Program-made: the position numbers and the translations under genes | Shown here: positions 31,500 to 43,774 of the stretch, piece by piece | Layout: every line of letters starts with the position of its first letter | Position numbering within the stretch: position 1 is the stretch's first letter | Notes under the pieces: generated by a model | Told to the model about the DNA's origin: nothing | Database searches by the model: none | What the model saw: the letters and a program-made list of their open reading frames with translations, nothing else | Source of the DNA: Pomacea canaliculata | Taxonomy: Eukaryota; Mollusca; Gastropoda; Architaenioglossa; Ampullariidae | Direction: 5' to 3' | NCBI RefSeq assembly: GCF_003073045.1 | Contig: NC_037595.1 | Location: forward strand, 5,196,227 to 5,260,226 | DNA: 64,000 nucleotides

Positions 31500-32800
31500 A
31501 GCCAAGAGCGAAGAGCGAGAGCGAAGAGCCGAAGAGCGCAAGAGCGAAGAGCGAAGAGCGAAGCGAGCGAAGAGCGAAGACGAAGAGTCGAAGACGAGAG
31601 CGAGAGCAGAGAGAAGAGCGAAGAGCGAAGAGCGAGACGAAGAGCGAAGAGGAAGAGCGAAGAGCGAAGAGGAAGAGTCGAAGCGAGAGCGAAAGAGCGA
31701 AAGGGAAGAGCGAAGAGGAAGAGCGAAGAGACGAGACGGAAGAGAGCGAAGAGAGAGCGAAAGACCACAGAGAAGAGCGAAGAGAGGAAGAGGAAGAGCG
31801 AAGCGAGCGAGCGAGAGCGAAGGAGAGGAAGCGACAGAGTCAGAGAGCGAAGAGCGGAAGAGCGAGAGCGAAGCGAGCGAAGGAGCGAAGCGCAGCGAAG
31901 AGTGGCGAGATAGCGAAGAGCGAAGAGCGAAGCGGAGAAGAGCGAAGAGTCGAAAGCGAGACGAAAAAGGCGAGAGCGAAGGAGAGCGAAGAGCGAAAAA
32001 GAGGAAGAGCGAAGCGAGAGCGAATAAAAAGCAGGAAGAGGAAAGCGAAGAAAGAGAGAAAGAGCGAAGCGCGAGAGCGAACGAAAGCGAAGAGACGAAT
32101 AGAAAGCGAAAGAGCGAAGAGCGATAGAGCAAAGAGCGAAGAGCGAGACGAAGAGCGAAGAGCAAGTAAGGCGAAGAGCCGAAGCGAGAGCGAGAGAGCG
32201 AAGCGACGGCGAAGAGCGATAATAGAGACAAGAGAGACGAGAAAGAGCGCTAAGCAAGAGAGCGAAGAGGAAGAGCGAAGAGCAGAGCGAAGAGCGAATA
32301 GAGCGAAGAGAAGCGAAGAGCGAAGAGGTGCCAGCGAATCAGCGAGGCCGCAAGAGCTGATAGAGCGAAGAGCGCAAGAGCGAAGAGGAGCGAAGAGCGA
32401 AGAGCGTAAGTGCGAGAGAAGCGACGTGAGCAAGGCTGGAGTATGTGGCGAAGAGCCGAAGAGAAGAGCGTAAGAGAAGGCGCAAAGCCGCAAGAGCAAG
32501 AAAGCGAAGCTAGCGAAGAGCGAGACCTGAGCACAGAAGCCCCAGGAAGAGCCGAAGAGCGTAAGAGCAGAGAACCATTTACGTAGCTCTGAAAGAGCGC
32601 CAAGAGCGGAGAAAGAGGAGTACGAAGAGCGAAAGCGAAGAGCGAAGAGCGAAGACGAGAAAGACAGCGAAGAGACGAATCAGAGCAGTAGAAGAGCGAA
32701 GAGCCGAAGACAACAGAAAGACACGGAACTGAGAGACACGCAAGAAGCCAAAGACGCAGCCGACAGAGCCAAAACGGAGGACTCGACTAAGCCACGGAAC
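31500..32800. repeat. Heptamer satellite AAGAGCG
   Basis: About 1.3 kb of the heptamer AAGAGCG (GAGCGAA in another phase) with many one-base insertions and losses. It starts abruptly after the GAT-rich array. Long Ser/Leu/Arg/Phe-rich frames on the minus strand over this region are by-products of the repeat. Confidence 0.93.
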
Positions 32801-32819
32801 CCAGCGAAGAAGCGAAGAG

Positions 32820-34420
32820 CGAAGATGCGAAGAGGACCAAGAGCCAAGAGCAAGAAGGAGCGACCAACGAGCCAAGAGCCAAAAAGACAGATTCAAAAAG
32901 AGCTCCCAAGCCAAAGAGCGACAAGAAGCCGAAGAGCAAGAAGCCAAGAGTCTAAAGCCCAAGCAGCCAATATGAGCCAAGAACGCCTAGAGGTTCCGAA
33001 GAGCCAAGTATCTTCAAAGATGTCCAACAGTCTTCAAGTATGCCTTAAGAGCTTCCAATAGCTCTACATCATCTGGCGGTATGACGCGAAGAGCTCATAT
33101 GAGCCGGATAAGAGCCACCCAGGCGAGATAGCCAAGCTCCATATGATTGCCAAGAGCCAAGAAGCCAAGAGCATCACCAAGGATGCCTATAGAGGCCAAG
33201 AGCCTAAGAACGAAGAGCCTAAGAGTCCAAGAGCCAAGTGCCAGCCAAGAGCCAAAGATGCCAAGAGCAAAGGAGCAAGAGCCAAGAGCCTAAGAGCCTA
33301 GATAAGCCATAGTAGCCAAATAGGCCCAAGAGCAATTGAAACGCAAGAAAAAGCCAAGAGCCAAGAGCCAAGATGCCAAGTTAGGCCAAAGAGCCCAAGG
33401 CACGCCACGAGCCAAGAGCCAAGAGCCAGAGCCAAGAGCCAAAGAGCCAAGAGCCCCAAGAGCCAACGAGCCAAGAAAAGCCATATGCAAGGAGCCAAAA
33501 GAGCCAAAGAGCCAAGAGCCAACGAGCAAGAGCAAGTAAGAGCAAGAGCCCAAGAAGCCAGAGCAAGAGCCAGAGCCCACCAGAGCCAATGAGCAAGAGC
33601 CAAGAGCCAAGGCCCAAGAGCCAAGAGCCAAGAGCAGCCCAAGAGCAAGAGGCCCAAGCAAGCAGAGCCAGAGCCGAACGCCAGGAGCAAGAGCAGAGAA
33701 GAGCCAACGAGCCAAGAGCCAAGATGCCAAGAGCAGAAGAGGTCTAAGAGGCCAAGAGCCAAGAGCCTAAGGCCAGCCAGAGCCCAAGCCAAGACGCAAG
33801 AGCCAAGAGCCGAAGTAGCCAAGAGCAAGAGAAGAGCCAAGAGCCCAAGGCAGAGCCAAGAGCCAAGAGGACAAGAGCAACAGCCAAGAGCAAGAGCCAA
33901 GAGCCAGAGCCAAGGCCAGGCCAAGAGCAAGACAAGAGCCAAGAGCCAAGAGCCAAGAGCCAAGAGCCAAGAGCAAGTAGCCTAAGAGCAAGAGCAAGAG
34001 CCAAGAGCAAGCAAGCGCAGAGCCAAGAGCCAAGAGCCAAGCAAGAGCCAAGAGCAAGAGCAAGGCCAAGAGCCAAGAGCCAAGAGCAAGAGCAAGAGCA
34101 GAGTAGAGCCAAGAGGCCAAGAGCAAGCAAGAGAAGGCAAGACCAAGAGTCCAAGAGCAGAGCCCAGGAGAGCAAGCCAAGAGCCAAGAGCCAGAGCAGC
34201 CAGAGCCAAGAAGCAAGAAGCCCAAGCCAGAGCCAAGGCGCAAGACCCAAGCCAAGAGCCCAGCAAGAGCCAAGAGAGAGCAAGAGCAGAAGCAGAGAGC
34301 CAAGAGCCAAGAGCCAAGAGCCAAGAGCCAGCACCCAAGAAGCAAGAGCCAAGAGCCAAGAGCCAAGAGCAAGAGCCCAGGAGCAAGAGGCCCAATGAAG
34401 CGAAGAGCCAGAGAGAGCAA
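32820..34420. repeat. Heptamer satellite AAGAGCC
   Basis: The heptamer changes by one base from AAGAGCG to AAGAGCC through a transition zone at about 32700-32900, and continues for about 1.6 kb. Both arrays are in the same orientation. Leu/Ala/Ser/Trp-rich frames on the minus strand are repeat by-products. Confidence 0.93.
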
Positions 34421-34439
34421 GAGCAGCGCCCATGGAGGC

Positions 34440-37400
34440 GAAAGGTGCCAAAGCGTGCCATGCAGATATCCGCAGCCCTGTCTTGCGACAGGCCAGGGTG
34501 GTGCCTCTGGACCTCGGTGGGGGAGGTGCAAGTCTTGCCAAGTCCAGGGTGGGTGCTCTGGACCTGCGCGTGGGGAGGTGCCAATGCCCGGAAATCCCCA
34601 GCCCTCTGCAGCCAGGGTGGTGCTCTGGACCGGCGTGGGGGAGTTGCCATGCCAGAATCCCAGCCTGTCTGAGCCAGGTGGTGTCTGGACTGGGTGGGGG
34701 AGGTTGCCAATGGAAATGCCCTGTCTTTGCCACGCAGGTTGTGCTCTGGCACCTGGCGTGGGGAGGTGCATGCCAGAAATCCAGCCTGTTTGCAGAGGGT
34801 GGTGGCTCTGGACCTGCGGTGGGTGAGGCTGCCATGCAGAATCCAGCCCTGGTCTTGCAGCCAGGGTTGGTGCTCTGGACTGGCGGTGGGGATGGTGCCA
34901 TGCCTAGAATCCCAACCCCTGTCTTGCAGCCAGGGTGGGGTTTGGACCTGGCGGGCTGGAGGATGAGGTGCCCATGCCAGAATCCAGCCCCTTAGTTTGG
35001 CTTCCGGGCAGGTTGTCAGGACCTGGCGCTTGCGCGAGGCTGCACTGATTGCCAGAGATCCCCAGCCCTGTCTGGCAGCCAGGGTGGTGCTTCTGGACCT
35101 GGCGGTAGTGGCGGAGGTGCCCTTGCTTGCCCAGCCAGGGTGGTGCTTCTGGAACGTGGCGGTGGGGGAGTGCCATGCAGACATCCCCAGCCCTGTCTTG
35201 CAGCAAGGGTGGTGCTCTGACCTTGCGGTGGGGGGAGGCGGTGCCAATGCCAGAACCCCAGCCCTTGTCCTTGCAGGCCAGGGGTGGTGGGAACCTGGCG
35301 GTGGTGCGGAGCAGTGCCATGCCCAGAATCCCCGAGCCCTGTCTGTTTGCAGGGGGTCTTGGCGGTGCAGCTAAGGGTGGTGTGGAATCCAGCTGCCTTA
35401 GCGCCAGACTGGTGCTCTGGACTGGGATGGACGGCCTGGTGCCATGCATAATCCGCCAGCCCTGTCTTGCAGCCAGGGTGGTGCTCTGGACCTGCGCGGT
35501 GGGGGGGTGCCAATGAGAGATCCCCCAGACCTGTCTTTGAGCAGGCAGGGGTGTGCTCGGACTGGCGTGGGGGACTGTGCTCATAAGACAGTACTCCAGC
35601 CCTGCCTTTGCCAGCCACGGGTGCTGCTCCCTCGGAACCTGGCGCGTGGAGGTGCCATGCCAGAAAATTCCCCCCAGCCCCCTGGTCTGTTTGCGCCAGG
35701 TGTGGCTCTGGCACCTGGCGTGTGGAGGGGAGGTGCCATGTCAGAACCCCAGCAGCCCAGGTGTGTGCTCCTGGACCTTGGCGACTGGGGAGGGTGTGCC
35801 ACATTCCTAGAATTCTCCTTCTAGTTCCTTCCTTGTCTTGTCAGTCCAGGGTGGTTGTTCTGGACTTCTAGCTGGTTGGGGTAGGTGTACATGCTCAATT
35901 ATCTTCCTTCAGTTCCCTATGTCCTTGTCAGTCTCATTGGTTGTGTGCTCGGATCTGGTCGGTTTGGTGGGATGGTGCCATTGCCAGAATTCCAACAGTC
36001 TGTCTTTGCCAGTTCTCAGGGTTGGTGTGCTTTTTGGACTGTCGGTGTGTGGAGGTGGCCTATTGCCAGTAATTTCTCCTTCGCTCTTCGTCTTTGCAGT
36101 CCAGTTGGTGGTTGCTCTGGACCTGGCGCGGGAGGTGCCTAATGTCCAGAATCCTCCAGCCCTGTCTTGCAGCCAGGGTGGTGCTTGACCTGGCGGTGGG
36201 GAGGTGCATCCAGAATCCCAAGCCTGTCTGCAGCCACGCGTGGAAGCTCTCTAGGATCTCTGGCGGTCGGGAGGTGCCCATGCCAGAATCCCCAGCCTGT
36301 ACTTGCAGCAGGGTGGTGCTCTGGACCTTGCGCGGGGTGTGGCTGGAGTCGAAAATGCCAGATAAGCCACGCAGCCAGCTAGTCTAAGCCAGTTGTGTGG
36401 TGTCCTATACTTCGACTGGCGTGGTGTATGGGAGGTGTCCGACGTAGAGCCAGAATCCGCCCTGTCTGAGACCACGGTTGGCGTGGATTACCCTGGAGCG
36501 GTGGATGCCTAGTGCCATGTCTCAGTAATCCTCAGTACAAGCTATTGTGTTCTTGCATCTCTTACTCGTTGTTTGTATGACCAGGACAGGGCGGTGGGTG
36601 GAGGTGCATGCCAGATGAGCTCCGCCAGAACAGAGCTGTCATGCAGCCTCAGATGGTGTGCGCTAGGAACCTGGCGGTGGGGAGAGTGCCATGCCAGACA
36701 TGCCCCGCCCTTGGACTTGCAGCCAGGGTGGTGCCGAGCCTCGGCCGTGGGGCAAGTGTACGCATGGCCAGAGATCCACACACGTCCCGGACTTGATCCA
36801 GTGCCAGGTGGTTGCTCCCTGGACCTGGAGCCATGTGAGAGGAAGGTGCCAATGGCCAGATAATACCCCAGCCCTGACTCTGCTAGCGCCCAAGGTGGTG
36901 CCTCTGACAATGGCGCGTAGGGGAGGTGCCATGCCAGAACCCCAGCCCTTCTGCAGCTCACGGGTAGGTGGCTCTGGACCTGGCGGGGGGAGGGTCCATG
37001 CCAGAATCCCCACCACTGTCTGCAGCCAGGGTGGTGGCCTCTGGAACCTGGCGTAGGCGGGGATGGTGTCCATGCCAGATTCTCTTCAGCCCTTCTGTCA
37101 ATGCAAGCCAAAGGGGGTGCTCTAGAGACCCTTGGCTGAGTGGGCGGTAGGTGCCGAAGCCAGAATCCCCAGCCTACTGTCTTGCAGCCAGGGGGTGCTC
37201 TGGACCTGGCGGTGGGGGAAGGTGCATGCAGAATCCCAGCCCTGTCTTTGCAGCAGGGTGGTGCTTGACTGGCGGTGGGGGAGGTGCCCTGCAGAATCCC
37301 AGTGTCTTGCAGCAGGGGTGGTGCTCTGGACCTGGGTGGGGGAGGTGCATGCAGATCCCGCTGTCTTGCAGCAGGGTGGTGCCTGGACTGCGGTGGGGAG

Positions 37401-37840
37401 GTGTGCAGATCCCAGCCTGTTTGCAGCAGGGTGTGGCTGGCCTGGCGGTGGGGAGGTGCATGCAGATCACTGTTTGCAGCAGGGTGGGTCTGGACTGGCG
37501 TGGGGAGTGCATGCAGAATCCCAGCTGTCTTGCAGAGGGTGGTGCTCCCTGGACCTAGCGGTGATGATCGATTGGTTGTTATGTCGGAGATGACGAGGGC
37601 GTTTCTGCCATGCCGAATGCCCGCCTGTTTGAGACAGTGTGCTCTGGACCTTGGCGGTGGGGGAGGTGCATGCAGAATCCAGCTGTTTGCGCCAGGGTGG
37701 GTGTCTGGACTGGCGGTGGGGAGGTGCATGAGATCCAGCTGTTTGCGCAGGGTGGTGGCTCTGGCGTGGGTGGGGGAGGTGCATGCAGAATCCCCAGCCT
37801 TCTTGCAGCAGGGTATGTTGATTCTGGGCTTGGGTGGACC
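34440..37840. repeat. Minisatellite of about 67 bp, roughly 50 units
   Basis: Each unit contains CAGGGTGGTGCTCTGGACC, then GGCGGTGGGGGAGGTG, then CATGCCAGAATCCC and CAGCCCTGTCTTGCAG, with a repeat length of about 60-68 bases. Units lose bases towards the right end (for example 37200-37530), where they become shorter. It borders the AAGAGCC array on the left and reaches almost to the gap on the right. Long proline-rich frames on either strand follow the periodicity. Confidence 0.93.
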
Positions 37841-37898
37841 GGTAGACGTACAAGAGCAACAGGTGGGAGAGTGAATGGTTGCCATTTCTTCCCTCACA

Positions 37899-37998
37899 NN
37901 NNNNNNNNNNNNNNNNNNNNNNNNNNNNNNNNNNNNNNNNNNNNNNNNNNNNNNNNNNNNNNNNNNNNNNNNNNNNNNNNNNNNNNNNNNNNNNNNNN
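37899..37998. other. Assembly gap, exactly 100 N
   Basis: One hundred N bases, the conventional placeholder for a join of unknown length. Distances across this point, and the relation of the satellite block to the patchwork on its right, should not be taken as real. Confidence 0.99.
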
Positions 37999-38380
37999 GA
38001 CAGATGATTATTTTGAGAGAATTCACGCCGCTCAGACACATAATTAAGTCTTTTTTAATTATTTGCAAACTACACTAGATGGCTTCGGGGTTAGGATCTC
38101 CCGCCCAGGGGAAAAGAACAAAAAGGATGTAAATCAAACTTTGTTTAGTTGAAGAAATCTCTCATCAACTGTTGCTTGGAATAGGATCTCTGTTTCGCTT
38201 CTTGACAGTTTATTTGTTTAGTCTTCTTTCTACTTGCTGCTTCTAATTTCGTGTGTATGGTCTTATAATAGTAGTGAATATGCACATGTATAATTCTTTT
38301 TTTGAAAGTTTGATACAGCCCAAGTGCACATTGTTTCTTTAGGATAGGTTAAGATCTTAATGGACCCCACACATATGCAT
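37999..38380. repeat. Segment duplicated at 40706-41155
   Basis: Begins at the gap with GACAGAT and shares long blocks with 40706-41155, such as GAAATCTCTCATCAACTGT and GAATATGCACATGTATAAT. Differences are mainly one- to few-base indels, many in homopolymers. Confidence 0.8.
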
Positions 38381-40705
38381 CAAACAAAATCTAAGGTCTT
38401 TTTTATTATTGCAGACCATCCAACGACCACATGAAAGCCAGAAGGGCCGTCGACTCGGGCCATGCCAGATACACTGCTTTAGTTACAGAATCGCAAATAC
38501 CAAATCGATGCCTCAGTGGTAATTGGTCGAAGGTATGCAGTAAGTTCCAAAGATTTGTATAGTAAACAGTTATTATACCTAGTCCATATTACAGTCCTGA
38601 CTTCAGGTTCTAATATGATTTTTATTACATTGGTTGTTAGCCTACCACAACTTTTACCTCTAGTAGGTCCATTGTCGCCTCTTATGGTTCTGATGGCGGA
38701 CCCATACGAGATGCCTCAGCTACAATGCTTGTAGCAACATACACCAGGGCCCACAGGCCTGACAGAGACACTATATAACATTGTTGTTCTCTCCAGAGAT
38801 GGTATATCAATAGGCCGCTCAGTAGCGTCGGCGCACATCGCCCCTAACGTCGCCGTCGCCCATCTCGCGCCGTCTCGCACCTCGCCTTGAGGTAAAGAAT
38901 GCAATTTAGGTCTCTATACTCCAGTCTGTCTTTCACTGAAGGAAGAAGGGGTGGAGCCTTCGATAGCCCCACTCATTGTTTGTTGTGGTGTTGTGTGTTG
39001 TCGTTTGTGTGTTGTTTGTTGTGTTGGTGTTGGACTGAGAACAGCGTCCTTGTAGGAGACCGAAAGTACAATGACTGGACTTGGTGTTGTGGATCGTATG
39101 CGGACGGCAATACACGTGCTGTCTAGCAAGCTCTGCATTTGTCTGTGTGCTACAACAATCTTACGTCTATTTCGTGATCAAAGCCTACTTATCCTAGTTT
39201 AGATGAGTACAATCTTAAATATGAAGCTCTTGTTTTCTCATCCTGTGAGCTTTCGGGTCTTTGCACGCATGTGACACTATTTCCATATCACTTTAAGATT
39301 TCCGTGACAGATGGATGTAGAATGGATATGTGGGTGGACTGGGTGCACAGTATTGGACTATCAGCACCAAGCCACACCGTGACGTCCACGTGTTTCAGGC
39401 TTGGAAGTATAGCATGGGTTTACAAACTGCACAGGTGCTGATCCTTGCACCCTTACCTGGAAATTATTTATGGGAAGTCAGGCAAAGGTTGCGCTGAGCG
39501 TGGCTTGTTCTATCGATTACCGAGGATGGCGAGTTGGTCAATGTTTTATACTGAACATAAAGCTAGACAACCAAGTAGACTCGTAAAGTTGCCTGTGGTT
39601 TGTAACTAGTCAAGTATAGTATGTCTTCATAATGTACCAAGACCTTCAACAAGCAACATCAGCAATAAAGGTAACATAGAAGATTATTCCCCGCAATCAC
39701 TTCGCGGCCTGTTGAACTGGACCTCCAGCCTCTTGTCACAGACTTGTCACCTGATTCTGTACGACGACCAAGGTTGTAATAGCATGAACCTAAGGTGCTC
39801 CGTGCTCAGGTTTTCTGGAGCGTCGACTCAGTGTAAGAAGTGCTGAGCATTGCTTATCTTACATACCTCCAGGGTGGGTGGGTGAGTCAAGGGAGCAACG
39901 GTCCTCAAAAAAGATTTAAGGCAAAATGTGAACATCGTTCACTGTCAGTTATAGAGTTTCCCTCCCCTCCAAAGCCGAACATCTTCCTACGGCATGAACA
40001 CGTTTAAACATGGGTCTCTGTCTCTCTACACACAACACTACAACACATACTACACACCTCTAGGCAAGGCAAACACAAACACCCCACACACCGTTTGCAG
40101 CAGCAGTTAGGGAAGTGTGGGGACGAGACTCACTAGAGGTGCTCCTTGTGGTCATACATCATTGGTACCATGAAAACACACTGTAATGGTTTTACAGTTA
40201 AACTATCCTTGTCGCTCTCACATAATTAGTCTATCTTTCGTACATCATGTGGATTCTAATCCATAACGAGAGCCGAGAATAACCGACCAATCAAAGTAGC
40301 GTACTATCGAATGACAGTCGGTCGAATCTTGACTGATCACATGCCGGTAACCATAACCGTGTTGTCACATGCAGTAACCATAACCATCACGTTTTCATCA
40401 GCAATTCATAGTAGATTACAGTAAAGTAATAGAGGATTTGGCTTCATTACTTGAAGTTCACTCTCTTTGACTCCTTTGAATTTCTGGATTCAGGAAACCA
40501 TTGCATTACAGTACTCTGATGTCCATCTGGAACATCATCTGCTATTTTTGGGAGGCACATTCCAGAATATATCTTTTTCTTTTGGACTCAACACCAAAAT
40601 TTTTGTTGGGTTGTTTATAACAGGATTTGATATTAAATGTTTTAATTTTTCAGATCTCTCATCTTTTTCATTTGTAGTAAAAATGACTCTTTGAGCAAGT
40701 TAATG
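38381..40705. other. Unassigned DNA between the two duplicate segments
   Basis: No conserved gene recognised. 38411-38440 (TTGCAGACC...CCAACGACCACATGA) has a counterpart at 41190-41215, so the duplication extends beyond the segments listed. Confidence 0.4.
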
Positions 40706-41215
40706 ACAGATAGTATTTTGTATTTGAGAATTCACCGCCGCCTCCTAGACACATTAATTAAGTCTTTTTAAATTATTTGCAGATAAACATAGATGAGCCA
40801 TCTCCGGGTAGTGATCCTCCCTCCCAAGGGGGAAAAGAATCAAAAAGAAGGATGAAATCAAACACTTTTTTAAGTTGAAAGAAATCTCTCATCAACTGTC
40901 TGCCTGTGGAGATAGGGATCTCTGTTTTCTGCTTTCTTTGTGACAGCGTTTTATTTGGTAGTCTTCTTTTCTACTCTGCTTCTTCCATAAATCATTGGTG
41001 TGTTATATGGGGTTCTTATATAGTAGGTTGAATATGCACATGTATAATGTCTTCGTTTTTTTTTAAAAGTTTTGAAGTACAAGCCAAGTGCAAATTTTTT
41101 TCTTTAGGATCAGGTTAAGTAATTTAATGTACCCCCACACACACATATGCATGCCTGACACATTAATTAAGTCTTTTTTTAATTATCTTGCAGACCGATA
41201 CCAACGAGCACATGA
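40706..41215. repeat. Second copy of the 37999-38380 segment
   Basis: It repeats the segment beside the gap and also holds a second partial copy of the CACATTAATTAAGTC motif at about 41159-41173, so it is slightly longer than the first copy. Confidence 0.8.
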
Positions 41216-41271
41216 CCTTTCACTGGGGCGTGATCGTAGGAAATGTAATTCCGGTCCAATGCAAACAAAGA

Positions 41272-41925
41272 AAAATTTATAAACAAGCCTCTTTAGTGCA
41301 TCTTATAACATCTTATTCATCAACATAGACATCATGAAGCCTTGTCTGCGCCTGCAGACCACAAGCAATAAGAGAGTAAGAAGAAGAAAAAATATTAAAC
41401 TGGCAAAAAGTGTTACTCAAGAGCAATTCCAGAGAACGCGGTTTCCTGGCGAAAAGCATGGAAAGACTTCGGCGACGGACACACTATCCAAAAAAAGGAT
41501 CGGTAGGCACAGTAAACAGGTCCATGCTAGTCCTAGTTGTAACTAAACAACCCTGACTTCAGAGACACATATTATATTGTGGGTTCCTTCAGCGATGGTT
41601 TTCAACCGCCGGTGCAATGGCGGCGCCGACAGGAATGACCATTCAACCTGAGGGCGATGAGGTCGGAGGAAATGTACACAGGAGGGGGAGTGGTCTTTCC
41701 TCACCAAGGAGGGGGGAGGAATTGGATAAAGAAAAAGAAAGAAAACATACATTTCTTCAGATCTTAGATCTTCACTGAGTTTTACTGAGGGAGATTTTAT
41801 TGGATATCCACATGAAGCTAACATAATGTATGCTACGATTTTTAAAGAAATTCAATGCTTCTCATCCGAGAGAGCCAACGGCCCCTCCAGAAAACAGGTA
41901 CAGCTGGTTCCAGTAGATCTCATCA
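41272..41925. repeat. Segment related to 43775-44600
   Basis: Shared blocks include ACAAGCCTCTTTA near the left end and, near the right end, CATTTCTTCAGAT, TTTCTAAAGAAATTC-like and GAGAGAGCCAAC blocks. Divergence and indels are greater than for the pair beside the gap. Confidence 0.6.
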
Positions 41926-42747
41926 CAGTATATAACAAATTGCATAGAGAACTGCTGGTTAAAGTACTCTAAATTTAGGACACAAGATTCGTCTAAATCT
42001 GGCTAAGGTTTCTCGAAAACCTGTATGTCTGAGGTCAGAGAGATATGCACTAGTTGTATGGAAGAATGTTCGAGAATATTGCAAATACATCTGCCGTTGA
42101 TATGATATATGTCAATGCAATCAAATTACGAATAAACTGCACTCTAGCATTTTATATCGTAAAAGAATGAGGCGGGCATGCAAGGATGGATGAGAGAGCG
42201 TGAATGACGAAATACGAAAGTTTTCAGAATGCGTGTATAATGATGTAAAATTGAAGTATAACGATTACTGTACATTTGGCCTGCGAGCCGCGTAGCCGGA
42301 AATTGAAGATTGGACAATTGCAAATTTGCCAGTCTAAATATGTGAATAAAAGTACCTTTCAAACTGCGGCGTAAGTCGAAAGTGAGAGCGAACTCCTACA
42401 CATTTTCATATGCTAATATCTCTTATGACGATAGATTTAAAAAAACTCAGTCTTTAGAGCTTGAATAATAATAATCGTTTTTAAGGCCGTTTTTAACTAG
42501 AATTCGGAACATAGGTGGGAAGAGAAACCTGGATACAAAATATGTCACAGGTGCTACTCTTGTCGGAAACAAAGGGGCTTGTGGAGCGGAGCGGAATGCT
42601 TCACTTCAGTGCGGAGATACGATTTATTCCGTTTCAAAAGGACTTGTCACAACCATTAAAATGATCCCTAAAATGATATTCTAAGCATAAGTAATAATTT
42701 TGTTTGTTTGTGTTTTTATTTGTTTAAACTAGAAAAGCTAAAGTAAT

Positions 42748-43335
42748 ATGAGGAGACAACAGAAAAATGAAGTTATGGAGTTTCAGCGAGGTGATCAAAC
42801 TGATTAAAATAGTCATCTCTCTAGTGTTACTCTGCTTAAAAATAAAAAAAGAGAGAATGACTGAATGACTGAATCACTCACTGACTCACTCATTCTGGTC
42901 TGGCATCATTTCAGGATGCCAGGCACCGCGATAGCCTATAGCATGGCTGGGGCTATAGTGACGGCCGTGGCACAGCGGCTCCTTGGCCAACGAAAACTAG
43001 GAACCGTAGACTTGTTCACTCAATATATGATTTGCTGTCTCGCCGGTTCACATCCGCGGTTCCCACGGTTAAAACGCAACGAAGACAGTTCTTGCTTTTA
43101 CCACCTGTGGCCAGGAGGACAGCATTCGCACCTGCTGGCCTCGCAGAAAGTCAGAGAAGCAGGTCAGACGTCTTATGAGGAGACAACAGAAAAATGAAGT
43201 TATGGAGTTAAACTACTGGCATCATTTCAGGTTCGGTTGGATTCGGACCGGAGCAACAGCTCTGGTTCAATCAGGCTTAATAAGTCCATTGGCCCAGCTT
43301 TTCTGGCGACGGCAGGCGGAACCAGAACCACGTGA
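42748..43335 (+). other. Exon-like pair in a repeated context, unknown product
   Basis: Two open segments each follow the same string GGCATCATTTCAGG (42903-42916 and 43217-43230). The first encodes MPGTAIAYSMAGAIVTAVAQ; the second encodes GATALVQSGLISPLAQLF; both are mildly hydrophobic. ATGAGGAGACAACAGAAAAA occurs upstream of each (42748 and 43174). They may be duplicated exons or repeat DNA. Not recognised. Confidence 0.25.
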
Positions 43336-43479
43336 GTACTTAAACATGTGCATCAATCACCATCTTTTGTGTAAACGTCTTCCCTGACTTATTTTGCATT
43401 TTTTCTGTTTTATTTGTATTGTTTCTTGACCTAAAGACTATAAGTGTGAGTTGTCAATAAATGGGCGGGTAGAACAGGA

Positions 43480-43640
43480 GAGTTCGCTAATTAGCTTGCA
43501 CGATCGTGCTTGAAAGCTTTTAATCGCTACAAGTGGATGAACACATGAGAGGGGAAAACCCGCATGCCGAAAGAAAATGGTGCCCTTCTTACCATGCATG
43601 ACAAATGTGCGCATGACTCTAGACTTAATGATGATCAATT
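43480..43640. repeat. Interspersed repeat, sister copy at 51900-52065
   Basis: Shares GGGTAGAACAGGAGAGTTC-type start, GCACGATCGTGCTTGAAAGC and ACAAGTGGATGAACACATGA with 51900-52065 in the same orientation. It contains the palindrome GCACGATCGTGC. No coding capacity; possibly a short non-autonomous element. Confidence 0.7.
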
Positions 43641-43774
43641 GCCTACAATTTATGTTATAAGGTTTGTTATGCTCCCCCTTGAACGGGAAAGAAAAATGGA
43701 CAAACGAATACAAGTGAACAAAAAAAAATGAACCAAAAAATAAAGGAAAGAAAATCAAACAAAGAGAGAAAATT

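Noticed and set aside
30370-37840. Tandem arrays as a CRISPR-like repeat-spacer structure
   Set aside because: Units are contiguous without unique spacers, and the DNA is clearly animal.
31406-38068. Long open frames of 140-508 codons on both strands over the satellites
   Set aside because: Their periods follow the heptamer and ~67-bp repeats, overlapping frames on both strands are open at once, and the 508-codon frame runs through the N gap.
41334-41546. Lys/Arg-rich 70-codon frame
   Set aside because: Lies in a duplicated repeat segment and is not preserved in the sister copy at 43775-44600.
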